Positions 28,067-36,271 of a stretch of 64,000 bases of DNA are shown piece after piece (position 1 is the first letter of the stretch; each line of letters opens with the position of its first letter). Under the pieces are notes generated by a model. That model was not told where the DNA came from. It ran no database searches and saw nothing but the letters and a program-made list of their open reading frames with translations. The translations under genes and the position numbers were made by a program. Source of the stretch: Streptomyces pseudovenezuelae (lineage in GTDB: Bacteria; Actinomycetota; Actinomycetes; Streptomycetales; Streptomycetaceae); assembly GCF_029892565.1 (NCBI RefSeq), contig NZ_JARXVH010000004.1:372001-436000 (forward strand), written 5' to 3'.

Positions 28067-28314
28067 GCGGTCAGAGTACCGCAGCACTTGAGCACGCCGC
28101 GACGCGCTTCCGTATGGCTTGTAGACACGACCGCCGCACGGTTGAAACTGATCTATGGCCAACGGTTACTTCGCGTAACAGATGCTAAGGGACATCACAA
28201 CAGGCGCGTGGCCTTTTATAACAACGCAATAACTCAAACCTCGTACCGATCGGTATGGCTCCACTTAGAGTGCGGCAGCGGGACCGCTTTCCCGAACTGC
28301 TCGGAGTTGCCCCC
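28067..28314. promoter_or_regulatory. Divergent leuS / cytochrome-b-like promoter region
   Basis: The gap is AT-rich for this genome (for example the CTTTTATAACAACGCAATAA tract at 28213-28232). It holds the leuS leader promoter (TACTCT, 28078-28073) and, on the other side, a 12-bp perfect palindrome TACCGATCGGTA at 28244-28255, about 60 bp before the plus-strand gene. The palindrome is a candidate repressor operator. No gene is seen. Confidence 0.5.
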
Positions 28315-29628
28315 ATGAACGCTCGTCGTAGTAACAGCTCGCTCCCCAAGCCAGGCCGGTCGGCCTATGGGGTGGCGTCCGCTCTCGTCCTGCTCCTCAT
28401 ACCCGTGATCGTGCTGGTGGGAGGTGACCGCTTCCGCGACTTCCTGAACTTCGGCGCGGGAGTGCTGTGCCTCGTCTCGCTCAGCTGTTCGGTGATCTGG
28501 GGCCTGGTCGCCCAGGACCGGATCCTGCTGAACACGCGCCAACGCATCATCGGGCAGGCGGTGCACCGGACGACCTCGGTCGCCTCGATCGCGTTCCTGC
28601 TGCTGCACATCACCACGAAGATCGCGCTGGACCACACCCAGTTGATCGCCGCGCTCGTCCCGTTCTCGCTCGGCGTCACCGGAAGCGCCGGACTGATCGG
28701 CATGGGCTCGCTGGCCGGCCTGCTGATGATCTTCGTGGGCGTCACCGGCGCCCTGCGCAGCAACTTCGCGGCCCCGGCCCCGGTCGCGGCCCGCTGGCGC
28801 GCGATGCACATGCTGGCGTACCCGGCCTGGGGCCTCTCGCTGGTGCACGGCCTCTACGCGGGTCGCGCGGCGAAGTCCCAGTTCACGATCATGTACAGCC
28901 TCTGCCTGATCGCCGTCATCGCGGCACTGGCGCTGCGCGCGGCGCCACGGCCGGTCAAGCGCAAGGTCACCGACCGGATCATGGCCGTCCTCGGTACAGA
29001 GGAGCGGCCCGGGCGCGAGGAACTCGAAGCGAGCCGGGCCCGGATGGCGGAGACCTCCGCAGGCTCCCGCTCCGGCTCCGCACTGCCGGGCTACGAGAAC
29101 ACGAGGGCGCCGATGGCGTCGCCCACCGACCCGGCGAACCGCCCGTCCCCCTCCTACTACGACGCCCCGTCGCGCACCATGAGCCCGGAGTCCACCGGCG
29201 GTTTCGCGGCCGCCTACCGGGCCGTCACGCCCCCGCAGACCGGCCAGCAGCCCTTCGACCAGACCGCCCGCATGAACCTGCCCATGGACGTGCAGGACAC
29301 GGGGTCGTTCCAGCGGGTCGACAACGGCACGAACGCCTCGGGCAGTTGGCCCGTCCCGACCCCGCCGCCGCTCGGTGAGGCGCCCCCGTCGGCATACGAC
29401 CCGTTCCAGGACACGGGATACAACATCCCGACCTATGGCAATCCGGGCAACCCCGGGTACGGCGGAAGTGATGCGTACAACACCGGTGAGTCAACTGGTG
29501 CCTATGGCACGTATAACCCGGACGACACGTACAACAGCGGTCCCGCCAATGAACCATCACCCGGCTCGTCATTCGACGCGCCGGGATCGGGCGAACCTTG
29601 GAACACGCCTTCCGGAGGCTATAGGTGA
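28315..29628 (+). CDS. Cytochrome-b-like (ferric-reductase-type) membrane protein
   Basis: A 437-residue protein with six or so N-terminal membrane helices (LVLLLIPVIVLVGG ... FTIMYSLCLIAVIAALAL) covering residues 20-210. Histidines in QAVHRTTS, FLLLHITTK, WRAMHML and LVHGLY lie in or next to helices and could ligate two b-type hemes, as in ferric-reductase-like domains. The last 220 residues are a Pro/Gly/Tyr/Asn-rich, probably disordered cytoplasmic tail. It starts at ATG 28315 after GGAG. The stop overlaps the GTG of the NuoF-like gene, so the two very likely act together in transmembrane electron transfer. The electron acceptor is unknown. Confidence 0.85.
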   Translation: MNARRSNSSLPKPGRSAYGVASALVLLLIPVIVLVGGDRFRDFLNFGAGVLCLVSLSCSVIWGLVAQDRILLNTRQRIIGQAVHRTTSVASIAFLLLHITTKIALDHTQLIAALVPFSLGVTGSAGLIGMGSLAGLLMIFVGVTGALRSNFAAPAPVAARWRAMHMLAYPAWGLSLVHGLYAGRAAKSQFTIMYSLCLIAVIAALALRAAPRPVKRKVTDRIMAVLGTEERPGREELEASRARMAETSAGSRSGSALPGYENTRAPMASPTDPANRPSPSYYDAPSRTMSPESTGGFAAAYRAVTPPQTGQQPFDQTARMNLPMDVQDTGSFQRVDNGTNASGSWPVPTPPPLGEAPPSAYDPFQDTGYNIPTYGNPGNPGYGGSDAYNTGESTGAYGTYNPDDTYNSGPANEPSPGSSFDAPGSGEPWNTPSGGYR

Positions 29629-31238
29629 ACGAGGCCCTGCCCGACGTACCAGAAGTCCGCGTGGTCGGGCTTCCCCAACTCACGTCAGGCTTCGACCTTG
29701 TCGAACGACTCGACCTGCCCATGCACCTCAAGGTGCACGGCCCGCTCGAACCCCTGGGCGGCGAGCAACTCGCGAAGCTCGCCGAGAACATCAACCTGAA
29801 GGGCCGCGGCGGCGCGGGCTTCCCCTTCCACAAGAAGCTGCGCTCGGTCGCCGAAACGGCGATCAAGCGCGGCGTACGGCCGGTCGTCGTCGTCAACGGC
29901 AGTGAGGACGAGCCGGCCTGCCGCAAGGACACGGTGCTCATCAACCGTGCCCCGCACCTCATCCTGGACGGCGCCCTGTTGGTCGCCGAGGCCCTGGGCG
30001 CCCGCACGCTCGTGGTGGGGGTCACCCGGGAGTCGACGCAGCGCTCGATGGAGGCCGCGCTCGCCGAACGCGGCCTGAGCAACAGCCGTCGCTCCGCGCT
30101 CAAGGCGTTCGTCCAGCGCAACCCGGTCCGCATGGTCACCGGCGCCGCCGCGTCGCTGATCCGCTCGATCGACGGCGGTCCGGCGATCCCGCCCGGCCGC
30201 AAGGTGAGCGCCTCGCAGAACGGCGTCGGCGGCGCCCCGACCCTGCTCTCCAACGCCGAGACGTTCGCCCAGTTGGCGATCGCCGCCCGTATCGGCCCGG
30301 AGCGCTACGGCAACACCGGTCTGTACGACGAGCCGGGCACCGTCATGCTGACGGTCTCCGGCGCGGTCGCGCGCCCGATGGTGATCGAGGTCCCCACGGG
30401 CGTACCGCTGCGCTACGTCCTGCAGTTGGCCGGCGCCCCGCCGGTGCCGCAGGGTGTGCTGACGGGCGGCTACCACGGCAAGTGGATCGACGCGGCGACG
30501 GTCAACGAGGCGATCGTCTCCCGCAACTCCCTGGACGCGGTGGGCGGTGCGCTCGGTGCCGGCGCGATCCTGCCGATCACCCAGGAGACCTGTCCGCTGG
30601 GCGAGTCGCTGCGCGTGGCGCAGTGGCTGGCGGAGGAGAGCGCGGGACAGTGCGGTCCCTGCTACCTCGGCCTGCCCGCCGCCGCGCGCGGCATGGAGGA
30701 CATCATCAACGGCGGCGGCCCGGCCGCCCTGGAAGCGCTCAAGCAGGTCGCCAAGAACGTGAAACGGCGCGGCGCCTGCTCCCACCCCGACGGCTCCGCG
30801 ATGTTCCTGGAGTCGACCATCAAGGCGTTCACCGACGACCTCGCGGCACACGTCCTCGGGAACGGCTGCGGACGGCCCGTGGAGGGCGTTCTGCCGCTCT
30901 TCGAGGGAGGCAGGACACCCGCGGGCATCACCGGCGGCGCGGACGCCGGAGAGGACAGCGGCGGCAGCCGGCAGAAGATCTACGTCGACTGGACGCTGTG
31001 CCGGGGCCACGGCCTGTGCGCGGACATCCTCCCCGAGGTGTTCCAGCTCGGCGCCGACGGCTTCCCCACGGTCGCCCAGGCGAAGGTGCCGCAGTACGCG
31101 GAGGCGAAGGCGCTGCGCGCGGTGCGCCGCTGCCCGGCGCTCGCCCTGCGCATCGAGGAGGACACCCGTCCGCAGGCACCCGCCCGCAACCTCCCGGTCC
31201 TCTCCCAGGGCCGCGGCCGCCGCGCCCTCGGCCGCTGA
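29625..31238 (+). CDS. NuoF-like flavoprotein fused to a ferredoxin
   Basis: A 537-residue redox protein. Residues about 50-400 resemble the NADH-binding subunit of complex I: GRGGAGFP (60-67) for NADH/FMN, the VNGSEDEPACRKD segment, an SLBB region, and an iron-sulfur cluster motif SAGQCGPC with a later Cys in GACSHPDG. After a Gly-rich linker, residues about 452-537 are a single-cluster ferredoxin (CRGHGLC ... RRCPALAL) like actinobacterial cytochrome P450 partners. It starts at GTG 29625 after GGAGG and overlaps the cytochrome-b-like gene by 4 bp (GTGA). A route NAD(P)H to FMN to Fe-S to membrane heme is inferred. Confidence 0.88.
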   Translation: MNEALPDVPEVRVVGLPQLTSGFDLVERLDLPMHLKVHGPLEPLGGEQLAKLAENINLKGRGGAGFPFHKKLRSVAETAIKRGVRPVVVVNGSEDEPACRKDTVLINRAPHLILDGALLVAEALGARTLVVGVTRESTQRSMEAALAERGLSNSRRSALKAFVQRNPVRMVTGAAASLIRSIDGGPAIPPGRKVSASQNGVGGAPTLLSNAETFAQLAIAARIGPERYGNTGLYDEPGTVMLTVSGAVARPMVIEVPTGVPLRYVLQLAGAPPVPQGVLTGGYHGKWIDAATVNEAIVSRNSLDAVGGALGAGAILPITQETCPLGESLRVAQWLAEESAGQCGPCYLGLPAAARGMEDIINGGGPAALEALKQVAKNVKRRGACSHPDGSAMFLESTIKAFTDDLAAHVLGNGCGRPVEGVLPLFEGGRTPAGITGGADAGEDSGGSRQKIYVDWTLCRGHGLCADILPEVFQLGADGFPTVAQAKVPQYAEAKALRAVRRCPALALRIEEDTRPQAPARNLPVLSQGRGRRALGR

Positions 31239-31246
31239 CACGCAAA

Positions 31247-31278
31247 AGGGCGGGCCATCCGATCGGATGGCCCGCCCT
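31247..31278 (-). terminator. Palindromic terminator of tRNA-Ala, also facing the NuoF-like gene
   Basis: A perfect 32-bp palindrome (AGGGCGGGCCATCCGA and its complement) gives a very stable hairpin. On the minus strand it is followed by TTTT, so it fits best as the tRNA-Ala terminator. It can also stop transcription of the convergent redox operon. Confidence 0.8.
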
Positions 31279-31313
31279 CTGCGTTCAACTGCTGGGAAAA
31301 TGTCCAACTTCTG

Positions 31314-31386
31314 TGGAGCTAAGGAGAATTGAACTCCTGACCTCCTGCATGCCATGCAGGCGCTCTACCAACTGAGCTATAGCCCC
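31314..31386 (-). tRNA. tRNA-Ala (GGC), copy 1
   Basis: A 73-nt cloverleaf on the minus strand, GGGGCTATAGCTCAG...TAGCTCCA, with a 7-bp acceptor stem, a D arm GCTC/GAGC, an anticodon stem CCTGC/GCAGG with loop ATGGCAT (anticodon GGC, reading GCC), and a T arm with GTTCAATTC. The 3' CCA is not encoded. It is identical to the copy at 33142-33214. Confidence 0.96.
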
Positions 31387-31508
31387 ATGCGATGTTCCGC
31401 GATGTTCCACCCGGGTGTCCCTGGCGGCGGCGCCAACATTACACGGTGGACCGGGTGGAGCACCAAATCGTTTCCGTTCCGCACGGGTACGGGAGCGTAC
31501 GAGGGCTA

Positions 31509-32531
31509 ATGTCGCCCTTCGTGACCGTGACCGTGATCGCGTTCTCCGGAATCCGGCGCCGGGTGCCGCCCGCCCTGGGCGTCTGCGCGGTCTCCTTCAC
31601 CGCGTTCCGGCTCGCCCAGCGGGCCGCGCACGTGTCGATGATCGACCTCATGGTGTAGCGCGCGGAGGGGGCCACCGTGCGCGCGGGCGGCGACCTGTAC
31701 GCGCTGCGCACGACCGCGGCGCAACCGCCCACCACGTACCCGCCGTTCGCGGCCCTGCCGTTCACCCCGCTGACGCTGCTCGACACGGCCGGCCTGCGCA
31801 CCCTGGCGACCGCCGCGAACCTCGTCCTCCTGGTGGCGTTCGTACGGCTCTCGCTGCGGCTCGTCGGGCACACGCGCGTGGAGAGCGTCTGGTGGGTGTC
31901 CGCGCTCGCCGTCTGGTGCGAGCCGGTGTGGACGACCCTGCGCTACGGACAGGTCAACCTGCTGCTCGCCGTCCTGGTGCTGTGGGATCTGTCACGGCGT
32001 TCCGGGGACCGCACGGCCGGGCTCGGCATCGGTCTCGCGACGGCGATCAAGCTGACGCCCGCGCTGTTCGTCGCGGCGTTCCTGCTCGCCGCCGGTCTCG
32101 TGGCCCGCCTGCGGCACGGCGGCGGGGGCCCCTGGCTGCGGCACGCGCGCGGGGCGGCCCTCTCGTTCGCCGGCGCGACGCTGCTCGCGGCGGCTGTACT
32201 GCCGTACGACTCCTGGCAGTTCTGCAGCCGCGCGCTGTTCGAGACGGGGCGGGTGGGGCATGCCGAGGAGACCACGAACCAGGCCCTGCGCGGGCGACGG
32301 GAGTGGGCGGTGGCCGCCTGCGCGGTGACCGCGCTGCTGGTGAGCCCGGTGTCCTGGTCGCACCACTGGGTGTGGTGCGTGCCGCACGGGCTCGGGCGGC
32401 CCGAACTGCACCAGGGCGGCATCGAGTTGATGTTGTCGGCCCTCTACGGGGCAGCCGGTTGCGCCTTCCTCGTTCTCGCCGGGACCTCCCTGGGGAGTCC
32501 CGGCCGACGTCAAGCCGTGACGAACGAGTAG
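31509..32531 (+). pseudogene. GT87 (DUF2029) polyprenyl-phosphate mannosyltransferase, broken
   Basis: A remnant of a membrane mannosyltransferase of the PimE/DUF2029 type. The N-terminal piece (MSPFVTVTVIAFSGIRRR ... SMIDLMV, 31509-31655) ends at an in-frame TAG (31656-31658). The same frame continues to 32531 (RAEGATVRAGGDLYALRTT, TTYPPFAALPF, LRYGQVNLLLAVLVLWDL, AIKLTPALFVAAFLL). The stop stands where relatives have a Tyr before RAEG; TAG is one base from TAC. A second lesion is likely near SHHWVWCVPHGLGRPELH, where a membrane segment seems deleted. The 3' half could still be translated from a GTG near 31677, but a functional enzyme is doubtful. Confidence 0.7.
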
Positions 32532-32743
32532 AACCGCTTGAGCGTGCAGTGCTCCTCCAGAAGACGGCCGTAGATCGGCTCGCCCTCCAGTTCGCGGTAC
32601 GTCTCGATCGGGTCGCCCTTTATGATCAGCGCCCGCGCGCACTCCTCGCACCAGTACTGGTAGTCGGGATTGACCGGTTCCATGTCGCGGACGATCGGCG
32701 TCCCACTGCCGCACCAGTCGCACTTTCGCCTGTGTGCACCCAT
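32510..32743 (-). CDS. Small four-cysteine (zinc-ribbon-like) protein
   Basis: A 77-residue protein with two CxxC knuckles (CDWCGSG and CEECARAL) that probably bind one zinc, followed by an acidic helical C-terminus (DPIETYRELEGEPIYGRLLEEH). The fold suggests a protein- or nucleic-acid-binding adaptor; the function is unknown. The ATG at 32743 has GGAG 7 nt upstream and lies 3 nt after the stop of a second tiny Cys-rich gene, so the two form an operon. Its 3' end overlaps the end of the convergent GT87 remnant by 22 bp. Confidence 0.8.
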   Translation of the reverse strand: MGAHRRKCDWCGSGTPIVRDMEPVNPDYQYWCEECARALIIKGDPIETYRELEGEPIYGRLLEEHCTLKRFYSFVTA

Positions 32744-32746
32744 CGA

Positions 32747-32920
32747 TCAGCTCCAGCTGTGGCCGCAGGCCGTGCACACGTAGGAGATTCCGCCATTGTC
32801 GCCGAGGACTTGCGCGACATGCGCGGAACCACAGGAAGGGCAGCTGAGCCGGGTGACCGTGTCCCGTGTCGATGCTGCATCAAGGAGGTGGCCGACCTCC
32901 CTGAGGATGCTCGCAGGCAT
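32747..32920 (-). CDS. Tiny zinc-ribbon protein
   Basis: A 57-residue protein, MPASILREVG..., with a basic helical N-terminus and two CxxC knuckles (CPSCGSA and CTACGHSW) spaced 22 residues apart, typical of a zinc ribbon. GGGAGGGAG lies just upstream of the ATG at 32920. It is the first gene of a two-gene unit with the four-cysteine protein at 32510. The pairing suggests they act together; no known function is recognised. Confidence 0.75.
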   Translation of the reverse strand: MPASILREVGHLLDAASTRDTVTRLSCPSCGSAHVAQVLGDNGGISYVCTACGHSWS

Positions 32921-33090
32921 CACTGCTCCCTCCCGTCGGGCCGCGACCCCTTCCGGCCGTTTGATTCTGCCACGGCCGGACCTATACGGTCAGCGACGCC
33001 TCAGTACCAGTCCGGACACGGCTCACCCGGGGCGCCCTCTCAAAGAGGTATACGCCTGCGGACCTCGAAGCGCTCAAGAGAGCGGTGACG

Positions 33091-33122
33091 AAAAATCCCG
33101 CCCCCCTCGCGGGGGACGGGAT
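33091..33122 (-). terminator. Terminator of tRNA-Ala copy 2
   Basis: On the minus strand ATCCCGTCCCCC and GGGGGGCGGGAT form a long G/C stem with a GCGA loop, followed by TTTTT. This is a canonical intrinsic terminator 20 bp downstream of the tRNA. Confidence 0.85.
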
Positions 33123-33141
33123 CTTGTCGGATCGTCTCCTG

Positions 33142-33214
33142 TGGAGCTAAGGAGAATTGAACTCCTGACCTCCTGCATGCCATGCAGGCGCTCTACCAAC
33201 TGAGCTATAGCCCC
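33142..33214 (-). tRNA. tRNA-Ala (GGC), copy 2
   Basis: A 73-nt cloverleaf identical to the copy at 31314-31386, with anticodon GGC and no encoded CCA. It has its own terminator and promoter candidate, so it is an independent transcription unit. Confidence 0.96.
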
Positions 33215-33250
33215 TCGCGTCCTCCCCGACCGGCGGGGCGAACAAGAAGA

Positions 33251-33280
33251 ACTTTAGCCTGCGACCTGCCGGAAAGTGAA
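33251..33280 (-). promoter_or_regulatory. Candidate tRNA-Ala copy 2 promoter
   Basis: On the minus strand TTCACT and TAAAGT are separated by 18 bp, about 37 bp upstream of the tRNA 5' end. Hexamer similarity to the vegetative consensus is moderate. Confidence 0.4.
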
Positions 33281-33308
33281 ATCCGGTGCCAGGGGGTCCG
33301 GCAGGGCG

Positions 33309-33980
33309 TCAGTCGTCGTCGCCGAGCACCGGTTCCGGCAGCGTGCCGGCGTTGTGCTCCATCAGCCGCCAGCCGCGGGCGCCCTCGCCGAGGACGGACC
33401 AGCAGCAGTTGGAGAGGCCGCCGAGGCTCTCCCAGTGGTGGGACTCCAGGCCGAGCAGGCGGCCGATGGTGGTGCGGATCGTGCCGCCGTGGCTGACCAC
33501 GACGAGCGTGCCGTTGTCGGGCAGCTTCTCGGCGTGCTTCAGCACGACGGGGGCGGCCCGGTCGGCGACCTCGGACTCCAGTTCACCGCCACCGCGACGG
33601 ACCGGCTCGCCGCGCTTCCACGCCGCGTACTCCTCGCCGTGCCGCCCGATGATCTCTTCGTGGGTCAGCCCCTGCCAGACGCCCGCGTAGGTCTCGCGCA
33701 GCCCCTCGTCGTGGGTGACCTCCAGGCCGGTGAGCTCGACGAGCTCGGCCGCCGTGTTCGCGGCGCGCTGGAGGTCGGAGGCCACGATCGCGTCGGGGTT
33801 CAGCGAGGCGAGCAGCCGGGCGGCACGACGGGCCTGCGAGACGCCGGTCTCGGTGAGCGGGACGTCCGTGGTGCCCTGGAAGCGGCGCTCCACGTTCCAG
33901 GAGGTCTGGCCGTGCCGCCACAGGATGACGCGGCGGCCCCGGCCGGGACGGCCCGCGGCGACCTCACCTGTGGCGCTCAT
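33309..33980 (-). CDS. Histidine phosphatase family protein
   Basis: A 223-residue phosphatase of the phosphoglycerate-mutase-like superfamily. The phospho-histidine motif is LWRHGQTSWN, followed by GTTDVPLTETG, the catalytic acid in RETYAGVWQG, and VSHGGTIR with the second catalytic His. The substrate is not predictable; relatives act on sugar phosphates, phosphoglycerate-type metabolites or 5'-nucleotides. The ATG at 33980 overlaps the rsfS stop (ATGA), so it is the last gene of the nadD-LCP-rsfS unit. Confidence 0.92.
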   Translation of the reverse strand: MSATGEVAAGRPGRGRRVILWRHGQTSWNVERRFQGTTDVPLTETGVSQARRAARLLASLNPDAIVASDLQRAANTAAELVELTGLEVTHDEGLRETYAGVWQGLTHEEIIGRHGEEYAAWKRGEPVRRGGGELESEVADRAAPVVLKHAEKLPDNGTLVVVSHGGTIRTTIGRLLGLESHHWESLGGLSNCCWSVLGEGARGWRLMEHNAGTLPEPVLGDDD

Positions 33981-34423
33981 CACCAGTCACCGCCCTGGTC
34001 GGCCGCCTCCTCGGCGGCGCGCACCTTGGCGTGCTCCGCGGCCTTGCCGCGGGTGGCCTCGGCGTCGGCCGGCAGCTTCAGCTCGGGGCAGTCCTTCCAC
34101 AGCCGCTCCAGAGCGTAGAAGACACGCTCCTCGCTGTGCTGCACGTGGACGACGATGTCGACGTAGTCCAGCAGGATCCAGCGGGCGTCGCGGTCCCCCT
34201 CGCGGCGCACCGGCTTGGCGCCGAGCTCCTTGTTGAGCCGCTCCTCGATCTCGTCGACGATCGACTTGACCTGGCGGTCGTTGGGCGCGGAGGCCAGCAG
34301 GAAGGCGTCCGTGATCGACAGCACGTCGCTGACGTCGTAGGCGATGATGTCGTGCGCGAGCTTGTCGGCGGCCGCCTGAGCGGCGGCGGTGATGAGCTCG
34401 GTGGAGCGGTCCGTGGCGGTCAC
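33980..34423 (-). CDS. rsfS: Ribosome silencing factor RsfS
   Basis: A 147-residue RsfS/YbeB/Iojap protein that binds L14 on the 50S subunit and blocks joining to 30S during starvation. The core is recognisable: LAHDIIAYDVSDVLSITDAFLLAS, then RWILLDYVDIVVHVQHSEERVFYALERLW. GTG 34423 is preferred over an open frame reaching 34516 because coding character begins there. It follows the LCP gene and overlaps the phosphatase by 4 bp. The neighbourhood nadD-rsfS is widely conserved in bacteria. Confidence 0.95.
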   Translation of the reverse strand: MTATDRSTELITAAAQAAADKLAHDIIAYDVSDVLSITDAFLLASAPNDRQVKSIVDEIEERLNKELGAKPVRREGDRDARWILLDYVDIVVHVQHSEERVFYALERLWKDCPELKLPADAEATRGKAAEHAKVRAAEEAADQGGDW

Positions 34424-34524
34424 TACGTGGCTTTCGGTCGGCGGGCACTTGACCCCAAGGGTCTCACGGACCGCCGGGGGTACCCCACGTGATTGTTGGA
34501 TCACGCGGGGCACCACGCCCTTTG

Positions 34525-36255
34525 CTAGGTCCCGTCGGCCGACGACGGCTTGTAGTCCTGCCCCAGGATCACCGTGACGTCCGCGCTCGCGGAGGCGTCG
34601 CCCTTGCCGACCGCCGAGGTGGACAGGCCGAGGGTCTTGGCGACCTCGGTGGCGTTGTCCTTGTCGGCGGCGTCGGCGTAGACGACCTTGGTGGCGGCCT
34701 GGGTGCCCGCCGGGGTGCCGCCCTCCAGGAACGTGAAGCCGCCGTTGAGGAGGACGACCCGGGCCTTCTCGGTGTTGCCCTTGACGCCGCTGGCGTTCTG
34801 CACGGACACCCGCACCGCCGAGCCCTGGTCGGGGCTCTTGGCGCTGCCCCCGAGGACGTCCTTGACGACGCTGGCGCTGGTCTGGGCGCTCAGCGTGCCG
34901 TCGTTCTGGACGGGCAGCAGCGCGGTCTTGTAGTCGCCGCTCTTGGCGAGGTCGGACAGCTTGGCGAGGAAGGTGCCGAGGTCCTTGTCGGTGAGCGAGG
35001 GGTCGAGGATCTGCGCCAGCGTCTGCACGGTGACCGTCGCGGCCCCCGCGTCCGAGGAGACCTTGCGCAGTACGCCCTGCATGACCTGCCCGAACCGCTC
35101 CAGCTGGGCGTTCTGGGCCTCGTCGGTGCCGCGGTAGGTGGCGTAGGCGACGGCCATGGTGCCGGTGAGGGTCTGGTCCTTGCCCTTGTTGACGAGCGGC
35201 GCGGTGCCCTTCTTGGTGGCGGCCGGGTCGGGGACGTCGGCGTTGGTGTCGACGTCGATGTTGCCGACCATGTCGACGAGGTTCTGCAGGTAGGGGGTGT
35301 CCAGCCGCCAGGTGCCCTCGATGTCGGTGCCCAGGACCGTGTCGAGCGCGTCCCGGGTGCCGGAGGAGCCGTCGCCGTCGACGGACTTGGCGAGCGTGGT
35401 CGAGTTGCCGTCGTCGTCCGTCACGGACAGGGAGTTGGGCAGCAGGACGGTGGTGCCCTCTTTGGTGGTGGTGTTGTCGACGAGCAGCGCCGTGGAGGTG
35501 CCGCCCTTCTTGGTGTTGTGCAGGTGTACGACGATGACGTCCCGCTTCTGGGCGGCCACCGACGTCGCCGTGCCGGTCTTCGTGTCGTCCGACTCGGACA
35601 GACCGGGCAGCTTCCCGGCGTACCAGAGGTAGCCGACCCCGCCGGCCACGACCACGGCGAGGACCACGACCAGGGCGACCAGCCGGCTGTGGGCGCGGCG
35701 CTTGGCCTCCTCGCGGCGCTCGGTGCGGTTCTCGGTGAAGTTGAGCCAGTCGATGACGTCCTCGGAGTTGCCGTCGGGCTCCTCCACGAACGCGAACTGC
35801 TCGGTGCGGTAGTCCCGGTCGGCCCGCGCGGGGCCCTCGGTCTCCTCGTCCGCCTCCGGCGGGCCCGCCTGCTGCGGGATGTAGGCGGTCTGCTCGGCGG
35901 TCCGCGGCTGCTGCCCACTGGTCGCCGCCCGGCCGTAGGGGTCGTAGGAGGCGCCGCCGCCGTAGGTGTCGTAGGACGGCGTGACGGGCTGCTGGCCGGT
36001 GCCGTACGGGTCGTACGACGGCGCGGCAGACTGCTGGCCCGTCTGGCCGGTCTGGCCGGTCTGGTCCACCTGACCCTGCTGGCCCGTCGCGTACGGGTCG
36101 TAGCCGTAGCCCTGCTGCTGCGCGTACGGGTCGTACGGCTGCTGCGGAGCCTGCTGTTGCGGCGTGACCTGGCGGTACACGGGCTGTCCGTACTCGTCGT
36201 AGCCGACGAGTTCGTACTGGTCGCCCCCGTACCCCGGGTCGTATCGGTCGTTCAC
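34525..36255 (-). CDS. LytR-CpsA-Psr (LCP) family glycopolymer transferase
   Basis: A 576-residue membrane enzyme expected to move undecaprenyl-linked glycopolymers such as teichoic acid onto peptidoglycan. Order: a cytoplasmic Gln/Tyr/Gly-rich tail of about 110 residues with repeated YDPYGTGQQ-like units; an acidic linker; a single membrane helix near 190 (LVALVVVLAVVVAGGVGYLW); the LCP domain (VIVVHLHNTKKGGTSTALLVDN ... LDTVLGTDIEGTWRLD); and a LytR_C domain (VRVSVQNASGVKG ... VTVILGQDY). It starts at GTG 36255, 17 bp after nadD. It is a candidate ligase for the wall-polymer genes beyond 43,839. Confidence 0.9.
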   Translation of the reverse strand: MNDRYDPGYGGDQYELVGYDEYGQPVYRQVTPQQQAPQQPYDPYAQQQGYGYDPYATGQQGQVDQTGQTGQTGQQSAAPSYDPYGTGQQPVTPSYDTYGGGASYDPYGRAATSGQQPRTAEQTAYIPQQAGPPEADEETEGPARADRDYRTEQFAFVEEPDGNSEDVIDWLNFTENRTERREEAKRRAHSRLVALVVVLAVVVAGGVGYLWYAGKLPGLSESDDTKTGTATSVAAQKRDVIVVHLHNTKKGGTSTALLVDNTTTKEGTTVLLPNSLSVTDDDGNSTTLAKSVDGDGSSGTRDALDTVLGTDIEGTWRLDTPYLQNLVDMVGNIDVDTNADVPDPAATKKGTAPLVNKGKDQTLTGTMAVAYATYRGTDEAQNAQLERFGQVMQGVLRKVSSDAGAATVTVQTLAQILDPSLTDKDLGTFLAKLSDLAKSGDYKTALLPVQNDGTLSAQTSASVVKDVLGGSAKSPDQGSAVRVSVQNASGVKGNTEKARVVLLNGGFTFLEGGTPAGTQAATKVVYADAADKDNATEVAKTLGLSTSAVGKGDASASADVTVILGQDYKPSSADGT

Positions 36256-36271
36256 CGGTGCCCCTCTCGGC

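Noticed and set aside
31314..33214. tRNA-bounded integrative element
   Set aside because: No integrase, excisionase, replication or transfer gene lies between the tRNAs; both tRNAs are full copies with their own signals.
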